Positions 56,517 to 63,849 of a DNA stretch of 64,000 nucleotides are shown here, piece after piece. Every line of letters starts with the position of its first letter. Position 1 is the first letter of the stretch. The stretch is from Tabrizicola sp. GTDB lineage: Bacteria; Pseudomonadota; Alphaproteobacteria; Rhodobacterales; Rhodobacteraceae. The stretch is from positions 217,606 through 281,605 of the forward strand of contig NZ_JAUCZH010000008.1 of the NCBI RefSeq assembly GCF_030373185.1, given 5' to 3'. The notes below the pieces were generated by a model that worked only from the letters and a program-made list of their open reading frames with translations, had not been told where the DNA came from and did no database searches. Made by a program: the position numbers and the translations under genes.

Positions 56517-57616
56517 GTGCGCGGTCCTGCCCAGCGGGCTGCAAGTTTCATCAGGATCGTCATCACGATGACGATGATCACCAGATAGACCATGGCCAGC
56601 ATGGTGCCGTAGCCCACGTTCGACCGGTCGCGGTATTCGCGGAAGATGAAGCTGGTCACGGTGTCGGTCGCCCCCCCGGGGCCGCCCGCAGTGACATTGA
56701 TCACGATGTCGGCCAGCTTCAGCTTGAAGATGATCCGGATCAGGATCGCGGTGATCGACACCGGAAGCATCAGGGGAAAGGTCACCTCCCAAAAGCTTTT
56801 CCAGCCGGTCGCGCCATCAACGCGCGACGCCTCGGTCAGTTCTTTCGGGATGGCCTGAAGTCCGGCCAGCAGCATGATCATCATGAAGGGAATGAAGGTC
56901 CATGCGTCCATCAGCATGATGGTGATCTTGGCAACTTCGGGCGAGCCGAAGAAGGACGGATTGTCCCAGCCAACCCAGCGGGCAAACCTTGCAAGCGGGC
57001 CAAAGCGTGCTTCCAGCATGGATTTCCCGATCATCCAGCTGACGGCAACGGGAGACAGCATGAGCGGCAACAGGAAAGCCACGCGAAAGAACTTGCGCGC
57101 CCGGATCTGCCCGGCCAACAGCAGCGCCAACCCGAAGGCGATGGCATATTCGACAATGATGGCAGCTGTATACCAGACCATGTTGCCCATCGCGTTCCAG
57201 TAGAACGGGTCGGTCCACATCTGGCGCAGGTTATCCAGCCCGTTGAAGGCGCGGCCTGTCGGGCTGGACAGGTTCCAGCTGGAAAAGGCAATGACCAGTC
57301 CGAACAACAGCGGAAACACGGTCAGCGAGATGACGAACAGGGCGGCAGGCAGTACGAACAACGTGCGCTTGCCCTGTTCGCCCCGGATGATGACCTGCGC
57401 CCAGCACAGGCAGGTGGCCCAAAGGCAATAGGCGTATAGCGTTGGCCGCCATGTCTGAAAGCCAAGGTTCCACCAGCCCGAAGTCTGGCCCAGTTGCGCC
57501 AGGGCCACCCCGGCCAGCACTGCGGCAGAGCCCCAGATCAGGCCGCGGCCCATGCGCCTGCGGCTGTCGGTGATGGTGTCGCTGGTGACGACGTGAAGGT
57601 GATCGGTCGTTGACAT
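56513..57616 (-). CDS. CUT1 sugar ABC transporter permease A (MalF type)
   Basis: A 367-residue permease, longer than usual because of extra N-terminal helices (IWGSAAVLAGVALAQLG, TLYAYCLWATCLCWAQ) before the core LFVLPAALFVISLTVFPLLFGLVIAFSSW. EAA loop ELTEASRVDGATGWKSFWEVTFPLMLP. The ATG lies inside palindrome S3 without a ribosome site, so the message appears leaderless. Divergent from the Ser-Asn protein. Confidence 0.92.
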   Translation of the reverse strand: MSTTDHLHVVTSDTITDSRRRMGRGLIWGSAAVLAGVALAQLGQTSGWWNLGFQTWRPTLYAYCLWATCLCWAQVIIRGEQGKRTLFVLPAALFVISLTVFPLLFGLVIAFSSWNLSSPTGRAFNGLDNLRQMWTDPFYWNAMGNMVWYTAAIIVEYAIAFGLALLLAGQIRARKFFRVAFLLPLMLSPVAVSWMIGKSMLEARFGPLARFARWVGWDNPSFFGSPEVAKITIMLMDAWTFIPFMMIMLLAGLQAIPKELTEASRVDGATGWKSFWEVTFPLMLPVSITAILIRIIFKLKLADIVINVTAGGPGGATDTVTSFIFREYRDRSNVGYGTMLAMVYLVIIVIVMTILMKLAARWAGPRT

Positions 57617-57650
57617 GCTAGCATATTAGCCGGGGGTGCGCGCCGGGCAA
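57612..57650 (-). promoter_or_regulatory. Permease-operon promoter with palindrome S3; leaderless start
   Basis: On the minus strand TTGCCC (57650-57645), 16 bases, TAATAT (57628-57623), 6 bases, then the permease A ATG (57616). The palindrome GACATGCTAGCATATT (57612-57627) covers -10 and start codon. Identical spacing to the gntR promoter. Confidence 0.7.
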
Positions 57651-57809
57651 GCGGCAATCCACCGCAAGGACGGTTCCGACGGGCATAAACTCTCGTTCAT
57701 GGGGCCGGATTCAACCACAGTTCATTGGCGTGATCCCTCGGTTTATGGACGCAACCGGCAGTTGCCCTATTCTCGATCCATCCGCTGCAACATGAACGAG
57801 GATCCCACC

Positions 57810-58286
57810 ATGAAGAAAATCGTTACCCTTCTGACTGCCCTTGGCGTGACCGTGACCGGACTGACCGGGACGGCAGCCGATGCCGGCGCCCCGGCAGTCA
57901 AGCTGTTTGGCAGTTCCGCCCGGGCCGAAGCTGGCAAGCCGATGGATTTCCGCGCCAAAAGCTTTCAACTCACTTCTCCCGAGCTTGAATCGATGCTGGT
58001 GCAAGTCGATGACAAGCAGAAGTGGAAACGCGTGAAGCGTGATGGGAAATGGGTCTGGATCATGGTCAGGAATGGCGGGTCGGACAGCAATTCGAACTCG
58101 AACAGCAATTCGAGCAGCAACAGCAACAGCAACAGCAATTCGAACTCGAACAGTAACTCCAACTCGAACAGCAACTCGAATTCCAGCTCGAACTCGAACA
58201 GCAACAGCAATTCCAACAGCAACTCGAACTCGAGCAGCAACAGCAACAGCAATTCGAACAGCAACTCGGACTCTGACGACGATTGA
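57810..58286 (+). CDS. Exported protein with a long Ser-Asn repeat tail
   Basis: A 158-residue protein with no family I know. MKKIVTLLTALGVTVTGLTGTAADAGA is a Sec signal peptide. A short basic middle region (KQKWKRVKRDGKWVWIMVRNGG) follows, and then about 60 residues of nearly perfect alternating Ser and Asn, ending in DSDDD. Codons alternate AGC/TCG and AAC/AAT in hexamer blocks, so the DNA is a degenerate tandem repeat. I prefer ATG 57810, spaced from GAGG, over ATG 57792. The tail is likely disordered and cell-surface or periplasmic. Confidence 0.75.
   Translation: MKKIVTLLTALGVTVTGLTGTAADAGAPAVKLFGSSARAEAGKPMDFRAKSFQLTSPELESMLVQVDDKQKWKRVKRDGKWVWIMVRNGGSDSNSNSNSNSSSNSNSNSNSNSNSNSNSNSNSNSSSNSNSNSNSNSNSNSSSNSNSNSNSNSDSDDD
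58081..58268 (+). repeat. Degenerate hexamer tandem repeat encoding (Ser-Asn)n
   Basis: Built from AACAGC, AATTCG and AACTCG units, about 31 copies, interrupted by a few Ser-Ser steps (GAGCAG). Such tracts are prone to slippage, always in multiples of 6 and so in frame. Confidence 0.85.
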
Positions 58287-58335
58287 TCGCCTTGGCCTGT
58301 GGCCTAACTGGACGTCGCGCATAGCGCCAAAGGAT

Positions 58336-58363
58336 GGGGCCACCCCGGCGACGGGGTGGCCCC
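58336..58363. terminator. Bidirectional hairpin between convergent genes
   Basis: Perfect 11-bp arms GGGGCCACCCC and GGGGTGGCCCC around a 6-base loop, between the Ser-Asn gene and the hypothetical gene on the other strand. No T run of note on the plus side (TTCAG). Confidence 0.7.
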
Positions 58364-58384
58364 TTCAGTCCTGGTTGTCCCCGA

Positions 58385-59101
58385 TTACTTGCGCTGGGCG
58401 CGGGCGTCTGTGCGATACCAGCCCGCCCCGGCGCGGGTGTTGCGGTTGACCTTGTCGCGCGCCTCGGCATCGGCGGGGGTTTCGGCCCCGATCTCGGCGG
58501 GAAGCTCGGTGCTGTCGCGGCGGAAGGGGATGACCTGTATCAGGGGTGAGCCCTTTTCGATGACATGCAGCCCGTCCGGCCCGGTGGCAAAGAACGGGAA
58601 ATGTACCGGCGCGGTGTAGGTGTCGGTGTCGACCACGCCGGCGATGACCTCGAACAGCCCGTTCGGACGGTTGAGCGGGCTGACAAACAGGCACGACCAG
58701 CCGGGCGGCGTGACGATGGTCCAGAAGTTGTGGAACTTGCAGGGCGGCCTGTCGCCCCACGGGCTGCCGTTCACCTGATGCGCGCCGTGGCCCGAGGCCA
58801 TGGTCCGGTCAAAATCCCAGCCGGTTTCTACATGACGACCGTTGTCCGAAATCGTCATCCGGACCTCGGCGGCGAAGGGGATGATCCAGCCGGTTGTCAT
58901 CGCGTCAAGAAACGGCATGCAGCGTTTGATGGTAAGGCCTGTGTCGGTGACCGAGACCTTTTCAGGGTCCACGGCAGGAAGTCTGCGGAACCAGGCAGGC
59001 AGATACTCCTTTGCGGGGACAGGCGGGGCGATCACGCCTTCGTCGCGCGGTTCGCACAGAAAGCGGATCTTGGCGGGTGGGCTGGACTTGCGGCCGAACA
59101 T
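58385..59101 (-). CDS. Conserved-looking hypothetical protein (DUF6065-like)
   Basis: A 238-residue soluble protein starting MFGRKSSPPAKIRFLCEP. Ordered features are AKEYLPAWFRRLP, TIKRCMPFLDAMTTGWIIP, CKFHNFWTIVTPPGWSCLFVSPLNRP and VHFPFFATGPDG. The layout reminds me of DUF6065-type proteins of unknown function; I am not certain. It lies between the Ser-Asn protein and the ABC binding protein and interrupts the transporter locus. ATG 59101 is used; GTG 59113 is possible. Confidence 0.65.
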   Translation of the reverse strand: MFGRKSSPPAKIRFLCEPRDEGVIAPPVPAKEYLPAWFRRLPAVDPEKVSVTDTGLTIKRCMPFLDAMTTGWIIPFAAEVRMTISDNGRHVETGWDFDRTMASGHGAHQVNGSPWGDRPPCKFHNFWTIVTPPGWSCLFVSPLNRPNGLFEVIAGVVDTDTYTAPVHFPFFATGPDGLHVIEKGSPLIQVIPFRRDSTELPAEIGAETPADAEARDKVNRNTRAGAGWYRTDARAQRK

Positions 59102-59200
59102 GCGGGGTCTCACTTTTCGGGGTTTGATGTGGCAAGCCTAGTCTCTTGCTCACACAAGGCAATAAACCGGCGGTAGACAAGGCCCCATTCCTGCATGACA

Positions 59201-59227
59201 AAAAGCGCGCCAGTTTCCCGGCGCGCC
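59201..59227 (-). terminator. Intrinsic terminator after the sugar-binding protein gene
   Basis: On the minus strand GGCGCGCC-GGGAAACT-GGCGCGC followed by TTTTT, about 47 bases past the stop. Classical form. Confidence 0.85.
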
Positions 59228-59273
59228 CTCATTGTATTGCGGTGGGGCAGATCACCCCAGCCCGCGGGTCTGG

Positions 59274-60905
59274 TCACATCCCCAGCGAGGCCTTGTAAAG
59301 CGCGATCTGGCTTTCGCGGCCGATCTGGTCGGTGATCTTTTCCCAAGCTGCGGCAATGGCGTCTGCCGTTTCCTGTGCCGAGGCATACTGACCAGCAAAG
59401 CCCTTGGACAGCTCGTCCTCGGCCACCGAATAGTATTGGAAGATGCCCGGGATCCGCGGCTCGATTGCGGCGTTCGGGTGGTTGTAGCTGTCGGCGTTGG
59501 ACCCGAGGTAATCCTCGACATAGTCGCGGTCATAGCCCGCCGCTTCCCATTCTTCATAGTTGAAGTGCGAGTTGCGGTAAGGCTGGAAGCCAGACGGATA
59601 AGCCGCTGTCCAAAGCGACAGATCCTTGCCGCCCAGATGCGCTGCGGCCGACCATGCAGCCTTGCGCTTCTTTTCGTCGCCCGAGACGTTCGAGGTGACA
59701 TAGACGCCCCAGCCGATATAGGCCATGAGCGGGGCTTCGTTCGCGGTTTCTTCCCAGGCGCCGGCGGCCGAGTTGTAGCGGCGGTCCGAGCCGGGGTTGA
59801 TCCCGAAGCCCACCACATCGCCTACGACCGAGGTGTCGGAAGTGCGTGCCGAGGAACCAACGTCGCCCCACCACATCAGCATCGAACCGGTTCCGGCAAG
59901 GAACTGGCTGAAGGCGGTGGTGCCGGGGTCGGCGTTGATCTGGTCGGCCGGGTAGGCACCGGCTTCGATCAAGTCCATCACGTCCTGGATCGCCTGCACC
60001 CAGCCCGGATTGTTGACGCGCGGCTTCATCGTGTCCGGATCAAACAGCCATGCCGGATCATCCGGATGCTTGACGTAGGCGGTCGCGCGGTTGGCGATGA
60101 AATACATGCCGAACCCGCCCCAGCCCTTCAGCGGGTCAAGATAGCCATGCGCGGGCAGGCCGGTCAGCGGGTCGGTCTGGCCGATCAGCGCCTTCGAGAC
60201 CTCGTTGACTTGCTGCCAGGTCTTCGGCACCTCTGGTCCGCCAATCGCACCCTCGCCGAAATAGTCCTTGCGATAGGCGAAGGTGTGGCAGTCGCCGTCG
60301 ATGGTGATCCGGTAGGATTTGCCATCCCAGGTGCCGACCGGGGGCTGAAGGTAGCCCACAAGGTCATCGGCTTCGATCTGGGTCTTCACCCAGTCGGGCA
60401 TTTCGTCCAACAGGCCGCGACCGGCGGTGTCGCCTTCAAACGGAGCGCCCATTTCAAGGATGTCGAAGTCCACCGTGCCGGTGGCAATCGACTGCTGAAG
60501 CCGGGCGTTGTAATCGGCCTGTGCAAGGTCGATCCAGTTGATCTTGGCGCCGGTATAGGCCTCCCACGGCTTGAGGAAGCCACGGAACAGGAAGTTGTGC
60601 AGGTTCTGGTTGTTCAGGCCAAGGAAGGTCAGTTCCACGCCGGCAAATTCACCCTCGGCGACGGAAGCCTTGGTCGCGCCAAGGCACAGCTCGCCCACCT
60701 TCTGCCAGTCGGCGTCGGTCGGGCTGCCCATGCCCACGCCCGGAATCTTCAGGATCTCGGCACGAACATTGCCATGCGCCTCGGCAAGTGCCGGCTTCAT
60801 CGACATCGGCAGTGCGGCGATGGCTGACAAGGCTGTGGCGCCCTGCAACATGCGGCGCCGGCTCATCGTGGCCTGCACCATTGCGTTGTATACTTCGACT
60901 TTCAC
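59274..60905 (-). CDS. CUT1 ABC transporter sugar-binding protein (Tat signal)
   Basis: A 543-residue periplasmic binding protein, long for the family. A short leader (MKVEVYNAMVQATM) precedes the Tat-like motif SRRRMLQGATALSAIAALP, with cleavage likely after ALA near PALAEAHG. The mature region has typical cluster features (FLGLNNQNLHNFLFRGFLKPWEAYTGAKINW, YRKDYFGE, PKTWQQVNEVSKAL). GTG 60905 with GGAGGACTGAAC is the most likely start. Palindrome S4 lies about 210 bases upstream, shared with the divergent ATPase gene. Probable partner of permeases A and B. Confidence 0.9.
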   Translation of the reverse strand: MKVEVYNAMVQATMSRRRMLQGATALSAIAALPMSMKPALAEAHGNVRAEILKIPGVGMGSPTDADWQKVGELCLGATKASVAEGEFAGVELTFLGLNNQNLHNFLFRGFLKPWEAYTGAKINWIDLAQADYNARLQQSIATGTVDFDILEMGAPFEGDTAGRGLLDEMPDWVKTQIEADDLVGYLQPPVGTWDGKSYRITIDGDCHTFAYRKDYFGEGAIGGPEVPKTWQQVNEVSKALIGQTDPLTGLPAHGYLDPLKGWGGFGMYFIANRATAYVKHPDDPAWLFDPDTMKPRVNNPGWVQAIQDVMDLIEAGAYPADQINADPGTTAFSQFLAGTGSMLMWWGDVGSSARTSDTSVVGDVVGFGINPGSDRRYNSAAGAWEETANEAPLMAYIGWGVYVTSNVSGDEKKRKAAWSAAAHLGGKDLSLWTAAYPSGFQPYRNSHFNYEEWEAAGYDRDYVEDYLGSNADSYNHPNAAIEPRIPGIFQYYSVAEDELSKGFAGQYASAQETADAIAAAWEKITDQIGRESQIALYKASLGM

Positions 60906-61115
60906 GTTCAGTCCTCCCTGTCGGATGACCCTGATGGCTTGGCGCGTCAGCGCGCTTGCCGGGCCTTTGCTGTTGCATCAAGTGCTGGTCTGCGGCGCGG
61001 GTAACGCGCGCTGGTTTTTGGTGACGGCGGGCCGGATCGCGGGGCCTCCCCTCCCCTTGCGACAGCCTTCCCCGACAGCCAGCTTGGCAAGGGGAGGGGG
61101 GCCTGTCAAGATTCT

Positions 61116-61131
61116 AACATGTTAGTATGAT
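61116..61131. promoter_or_regulatory. GntR palindrome site S4
   Basis: AACATGTTAGTATGAT between the divergent binding-protein and ATPase genes. TAACAT (61115) followed 6 bases later by an ATG (61127) copies the S1 geometry, but that ATG opens only a 32-codon frame overlapping the ATPase start. Confidence 0.65.
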
Positions 61132-61197
61132 CAGCCGGTGGACAGCCCAGCCCGCGGCGGCTAGCCTTGGCGGCGCACTGGGAATGAGGAAGGGCCA

Positions 61198-62253
61198 ATG
61201 GCCGAAGTCACGATCCGCGATCTGAAGAAGTTCTACGGGGGGGTGCAGGTCGTTCATGGCCTTGACCTTGATATCGCGGATGGCGAATTCGTGGTGCTGG
61301 TCGGCCCGTCGGGCTGCGGCAAGTCCACGCTCTTGCGGATGATTGCCGGGCTGGAGGAAGTGTCCAGCGGGGATGTCCGCATCGGCGAGCGGCGGGTGAA
61401 CAACCTGCCCCCATCCGAGCGCGACATCGCGATGGTGTTCCAGAACTACGCGCTTTATCCCCACAAGACGGTGGGCGCGAACATGGGCTTTGCGCTGAAG
61501 ATGCGGGGGATGGACAAGGCCGCGATAGCCGAAAAGGTCACGCGCGCGGCCGAAATCCTTGGTCTTACACCATATCTGGACCGCTACCCTCGCGCCCTTT
61601 CCGGAGGCCAGCGCCAGCGTGTTGCCATGGGTCGCGCTATCGTGCGCGATCCGCAGGTGTTCCTGTTCGACGAACCCCTGTCCAACCTTGATGCCAAGCT
61701 GCGGGTCCAGATGCGGACCGAGATTCGCGAGTTGCACCTGCGGTTGAAGACCACGACGGTCTATGTGACGCATGACCAGATCGAGGCGATGACCATGGCC
61801 GACAAGATTGTCGTCATGCAGGGTGGCCGGATCGAACAGGTCGGCGCGCCGCTGGATCTTTATGACCGCCCCGCGAACACCTTTGTTGCGGGCTTCATCG
61901 GCAGCCCGTCGATGAACCTTGCGCCGGGCGTTGTTCGGGGGGGCGTTGTCGAGCTTGACGGCGGCGCACGCCTGCCATTGCCAGCAGGTCTGGAGGTGGC
62001 CGAGGGCCGTGAGGTGACCTATGGCGTGCGCCCCGAACATCTGACGATCGGGGCCGAGGGGATCTCCGGCACGGTGGCGGTAGTGGAACCGACCGGGTCT
62101 GAAACCCATGTCGTGCTGCGCGCGGCTGGCCGCGAGGTGGTGGCCATGTTCCGCGACCGCGTGCCATTCCGGCCGGGCGATGCGCTGACCTTTGCGCCCG
62201 AAGCGGACAAGGTGCATCTTTTCGACAGATCCACGGGCGTGCGCTTGGGGTGA
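61198..62253 (+). CDS. Sugar ABC transporter ATP-binding protein (UgpC/MalK type)
   Basis: A 351-residue ATPase. Walker [18 protein letters not shown]-loop MVFQNYALYPHKTV, signature [17 protein letters not shown], Walker [13 protein letters not shown], switch THDQIEAM and the C-terminal TOBE/MalK regulatory part (GVRPEHLTIG). Ribosome site AGGAAGG. Starts an operon with fucU copy 2 and a PfkB kinase under palindrome S4. It is the obvious energiser for permeases A/B and the 59274 binding protein. Confidence 0.93.
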   Translation: MAEVTIRDLKKFYGGVQVVHGLDLDIADGEFVVLVGPSGCGKSTLLRMIAGLEEVSSGDVRIGERRVNNLPPSERDIAMVFQNYALYPHKTVGANMGFALKMRGMDKAAIAEKVTRAAEILGLTPYLDRYPRALSGGQRQRVAMGRAIVRDPQVFLFDEPLSNLDAKLRVQMRTEIRELHLRLKTTTVYVTHDQIEAMTMADKIVVMQGGRIEQVGAPLDLYDRPANTFVAGFIGSPSMNLAPGVVRGGVVELDGGARLPLPAGLEVAEGREVTYGVRPEHLTIGAEGISGTVAVVEPTGSETHVVLRAAGREVVAMFRDRVPFRPGDALTFAPEADKVHLFDRSTGVRLG

Positions 62254-62290
62254 GCGCCCGAGGTGACCGGCGGCGTGGGGCCAGTCCTCT

Positions 62291-62313
62291 CACCCCGGGA
62301 TACTTGTGAACAG
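62291..62313 (+). repeat. Possible inverted copy of the stop-proximal element
   Basis: CACCCCGGGATACTTGTGAACAG resembles the element core read in the opposite sense, between the ATPase stop and the fucU start. Its orientation differs from the other copies, so it may be a chance match or a relict. Confidence 0.35.
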
Positions 62314-62337
62314 AATTTGGCCGGGGAGGGCTTTGTT

Positions 62338-62790
62338 GTGCTGAAGGGGATCGACAACCGGTTGAATGCCGAGGTGCTGGCATGCCTGCGCGCGATGGGG
62401 CATGGCGATGTGCTGATTCTGGCGGATACGAACTTTCCATCTGATTCTGTGGCGCGGGCGACGGTGACCGGGCAATTGCTGCGGATGGAGAACCTGACTT
62501 CGGCCGAAGCGATGCGGGCGATCCTGTCGGTGCTGCCCTTGGACACGTTCGTTGATGATTTCGCTGGCCGGATGGAGGTGGTGGGCGCGCCTGACGATCT
62601 CCCCGCCGTCCAGAGAGAAGTGCAGGCCGAGATTGACCGGGCCGAAGGCCGTCCGCGACCGATGGTTTCCATCGAACGCTTTGCCTTTTATGACATGGCG
62701 CGGGCGGCCTATGCGGTGATCCAGACTGGTGAGCGGCGGTTCTACGGCTGCTTCATGTTGCGCAAGGGCGTGATCCCGCCGGACGCCTGA
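62338..62790 (+). CDS. RbsD/FucU-family sugar mutarotase (copy 2)
   Basis: A 150-residue mutarotase. I place the start at GTG 62338 (LKGIDNRLNAEVLACLRAMGHGDVLIL), 7 bases after GGGGAGGG, because this matches the start and length of copy 1 exactly. The ORF track start at 62263 adds an unsupported extension. Family features: RAMGHGD, VSIERFAFYDMARAAYAVIQTGE and YGCFMLRKGVIPP. About 40-45% identical to copy 1 by eye. Confidence 0.9.
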   Translation: MLKGIDNRLNAEVLACLRAMGHGDVLILADTNFPSDSVARATVTGQLLRMENLTSAEAMRAILSVLPLDTFVDDFAGRMEVVGAPDDLPAVQREVQAEIDRAEGRPRPMVSIERFAFYDMARAAYAVIQTGERRFYGCFMLRKGVIPPDA

Positions 62791-62805
62791 GAAGGGAAGC
62801 AGAAA

Positions 62806-63726
62806 ATGAAGCCGATCGTGATCCTTGGGATTTTCGTGGCCGACACCGCCTATCGGGCTGACCGGCAGCCAAAGATGGGGGAAACCATCCTTGGCACCTC
62901 ATTCGTGCTGGGGCCGGGAGGGAAGGGGTCGAACCAGTCGGTTGCAGCGGCGATGGCGGGTGGGGAGGTGCATTTCATCACCCGGCTTGGGCGCGATGCC
63001 TTTGCCGATATCGCCCGGGCAACATGGGCGCGCGCCGGGGTGGTGCCAGAGGTCACTGAAGACGCCGAAAGCTACACCGGGGCGGCCTATATCTTCATCG
63101 AGAACGCCACCGGCAATAACGCGATCATCGTGGCTCCGGGTGCTGCGGGGCGGGTCTCTGTCGCCGATGTCGAGGCCAGACGCGCCTTGATCGAGGGGGC
63201 GGCGGTCTTCGTCACCCAGCTGGAACAGCCGATCCCGGCGGCGCGCCATGCGCTTGAAATCGCGCGGGCGGCGGGGGTGTTGACGATCCTGAACCCGGCC
63301 CCGGCAGCACCGCTGGACGATGCGATGCTGGCGCTGTGCGACTATGTCACCCCTAATGAATCGGAAGCCGAGGCGCTGACCGGCCTGCCGGTAACGACTG
63401 TCGCCGAAGCCGAGGCAGCGGCGGATGCGCTTCTGGCCAAGGGAGTTGGCGCGGTGGTGATCACCCTTGGTGACAAGGGCGCGCTTTACCGGGACCGCAC
63501 AGGCTCGGTCCATGTGCCGGTGATCAGCGCGGGACCGGTGGTCGAAACCACTGGCGCAGGCGATGCGTTCAACGGCGGCTTCGCGGTCGCGCTAAGCGAG
63601 GGGCAGGACGTGGCGGAAGCGGTGCGCTTTGGCTGCGCCACTGCCGGAATTTCGGTGACCCGCCCCGGGACCGCGCCAGCCATGCCAAGCCGGTCGGAAA
63701 TCGAGGCCTTGCTGGCAAGGCCCTGA
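62806..63726 (+). CDS. PfkB-family (ribokinase-like) carbohydrate kinase (copy 2)
   Basis: A 306-residue sugar kinase. LGPGGKGSNQSVAAAMAGGEV is the sugar-binding motif and ETTGAGDAFNGGFAVAL the canonical anion-hole/catalytic motif; NPAPAAPL and VTPNESEAEALTG resemble true ribokinases. It follows fucU copy 2 by 15 bases, so mutarotation and phosphorylation of one sugar are coupled in this operon. Confidence 0.93.
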   Translation: MKPIVILGIFVADTAYRADRQPKMGETILGTSFVLGPGGKGSNQSVAAAMAGGEVHFITRLGRDAFADIARATWARAGVVPEVTEDAESYTGAAYIFIENATGNNAIIVAPGAAGRVSVADVEARRALIEGAAVFVTQLEQPIPAARHALEIARAAGVLTILNPAPAAPLDDAMLALCDYVTPNESEAEALTGLPVTTVAEAEAAADALLAKGVGAVVITLGDKGALYRDRTGSVHVPVISAGPVVETTGAGDAFNGGFAVALSEGQDVAEAVRFGCATAGISVTRPGTAPAMPSRSEIEALLARP

Positions 63727-63734
63727 GCTGGCCA

Positions 63735-63752
63735 CTGTCATTACCCTGTTAC
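63735..63752 (+). promoter_or_regulatory. Pho box upstream of pstB
   Basis: CTGTCAT-TACC-CTGTTAC: two 7-base repeats with a 4-base spacer, matching the PhoB consensus at 12 of 14 repeat positions. TAGAGT at 63765 is a possible -10. A stem CCATGCA/TGCATGG follows in the leader. Confidence 0.75.
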
Positions 63753-63849
63753 AAAAACGACGCATAGAGTTCACCATGCAAGCCTAATGGCTGCATGGGG
63801 CGGCCTGAGCAGGTTCAGGTGGCCTGCCTGCAAACACGGAGCGAGGGCG

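Noticed and set aside
57965-58264. Leu/Glu/Phe-rich minus-strand ORF (LLLEFELL repeats).
   Set aside because: Pure mirror of the Ser-Asn coding repeat; no start context.
59232-60827. 531-residue plus-strand ORF.
   Set aside because: Antisense of the Tat-signal sugar-binding protein, and it crosses that gene's terminator.
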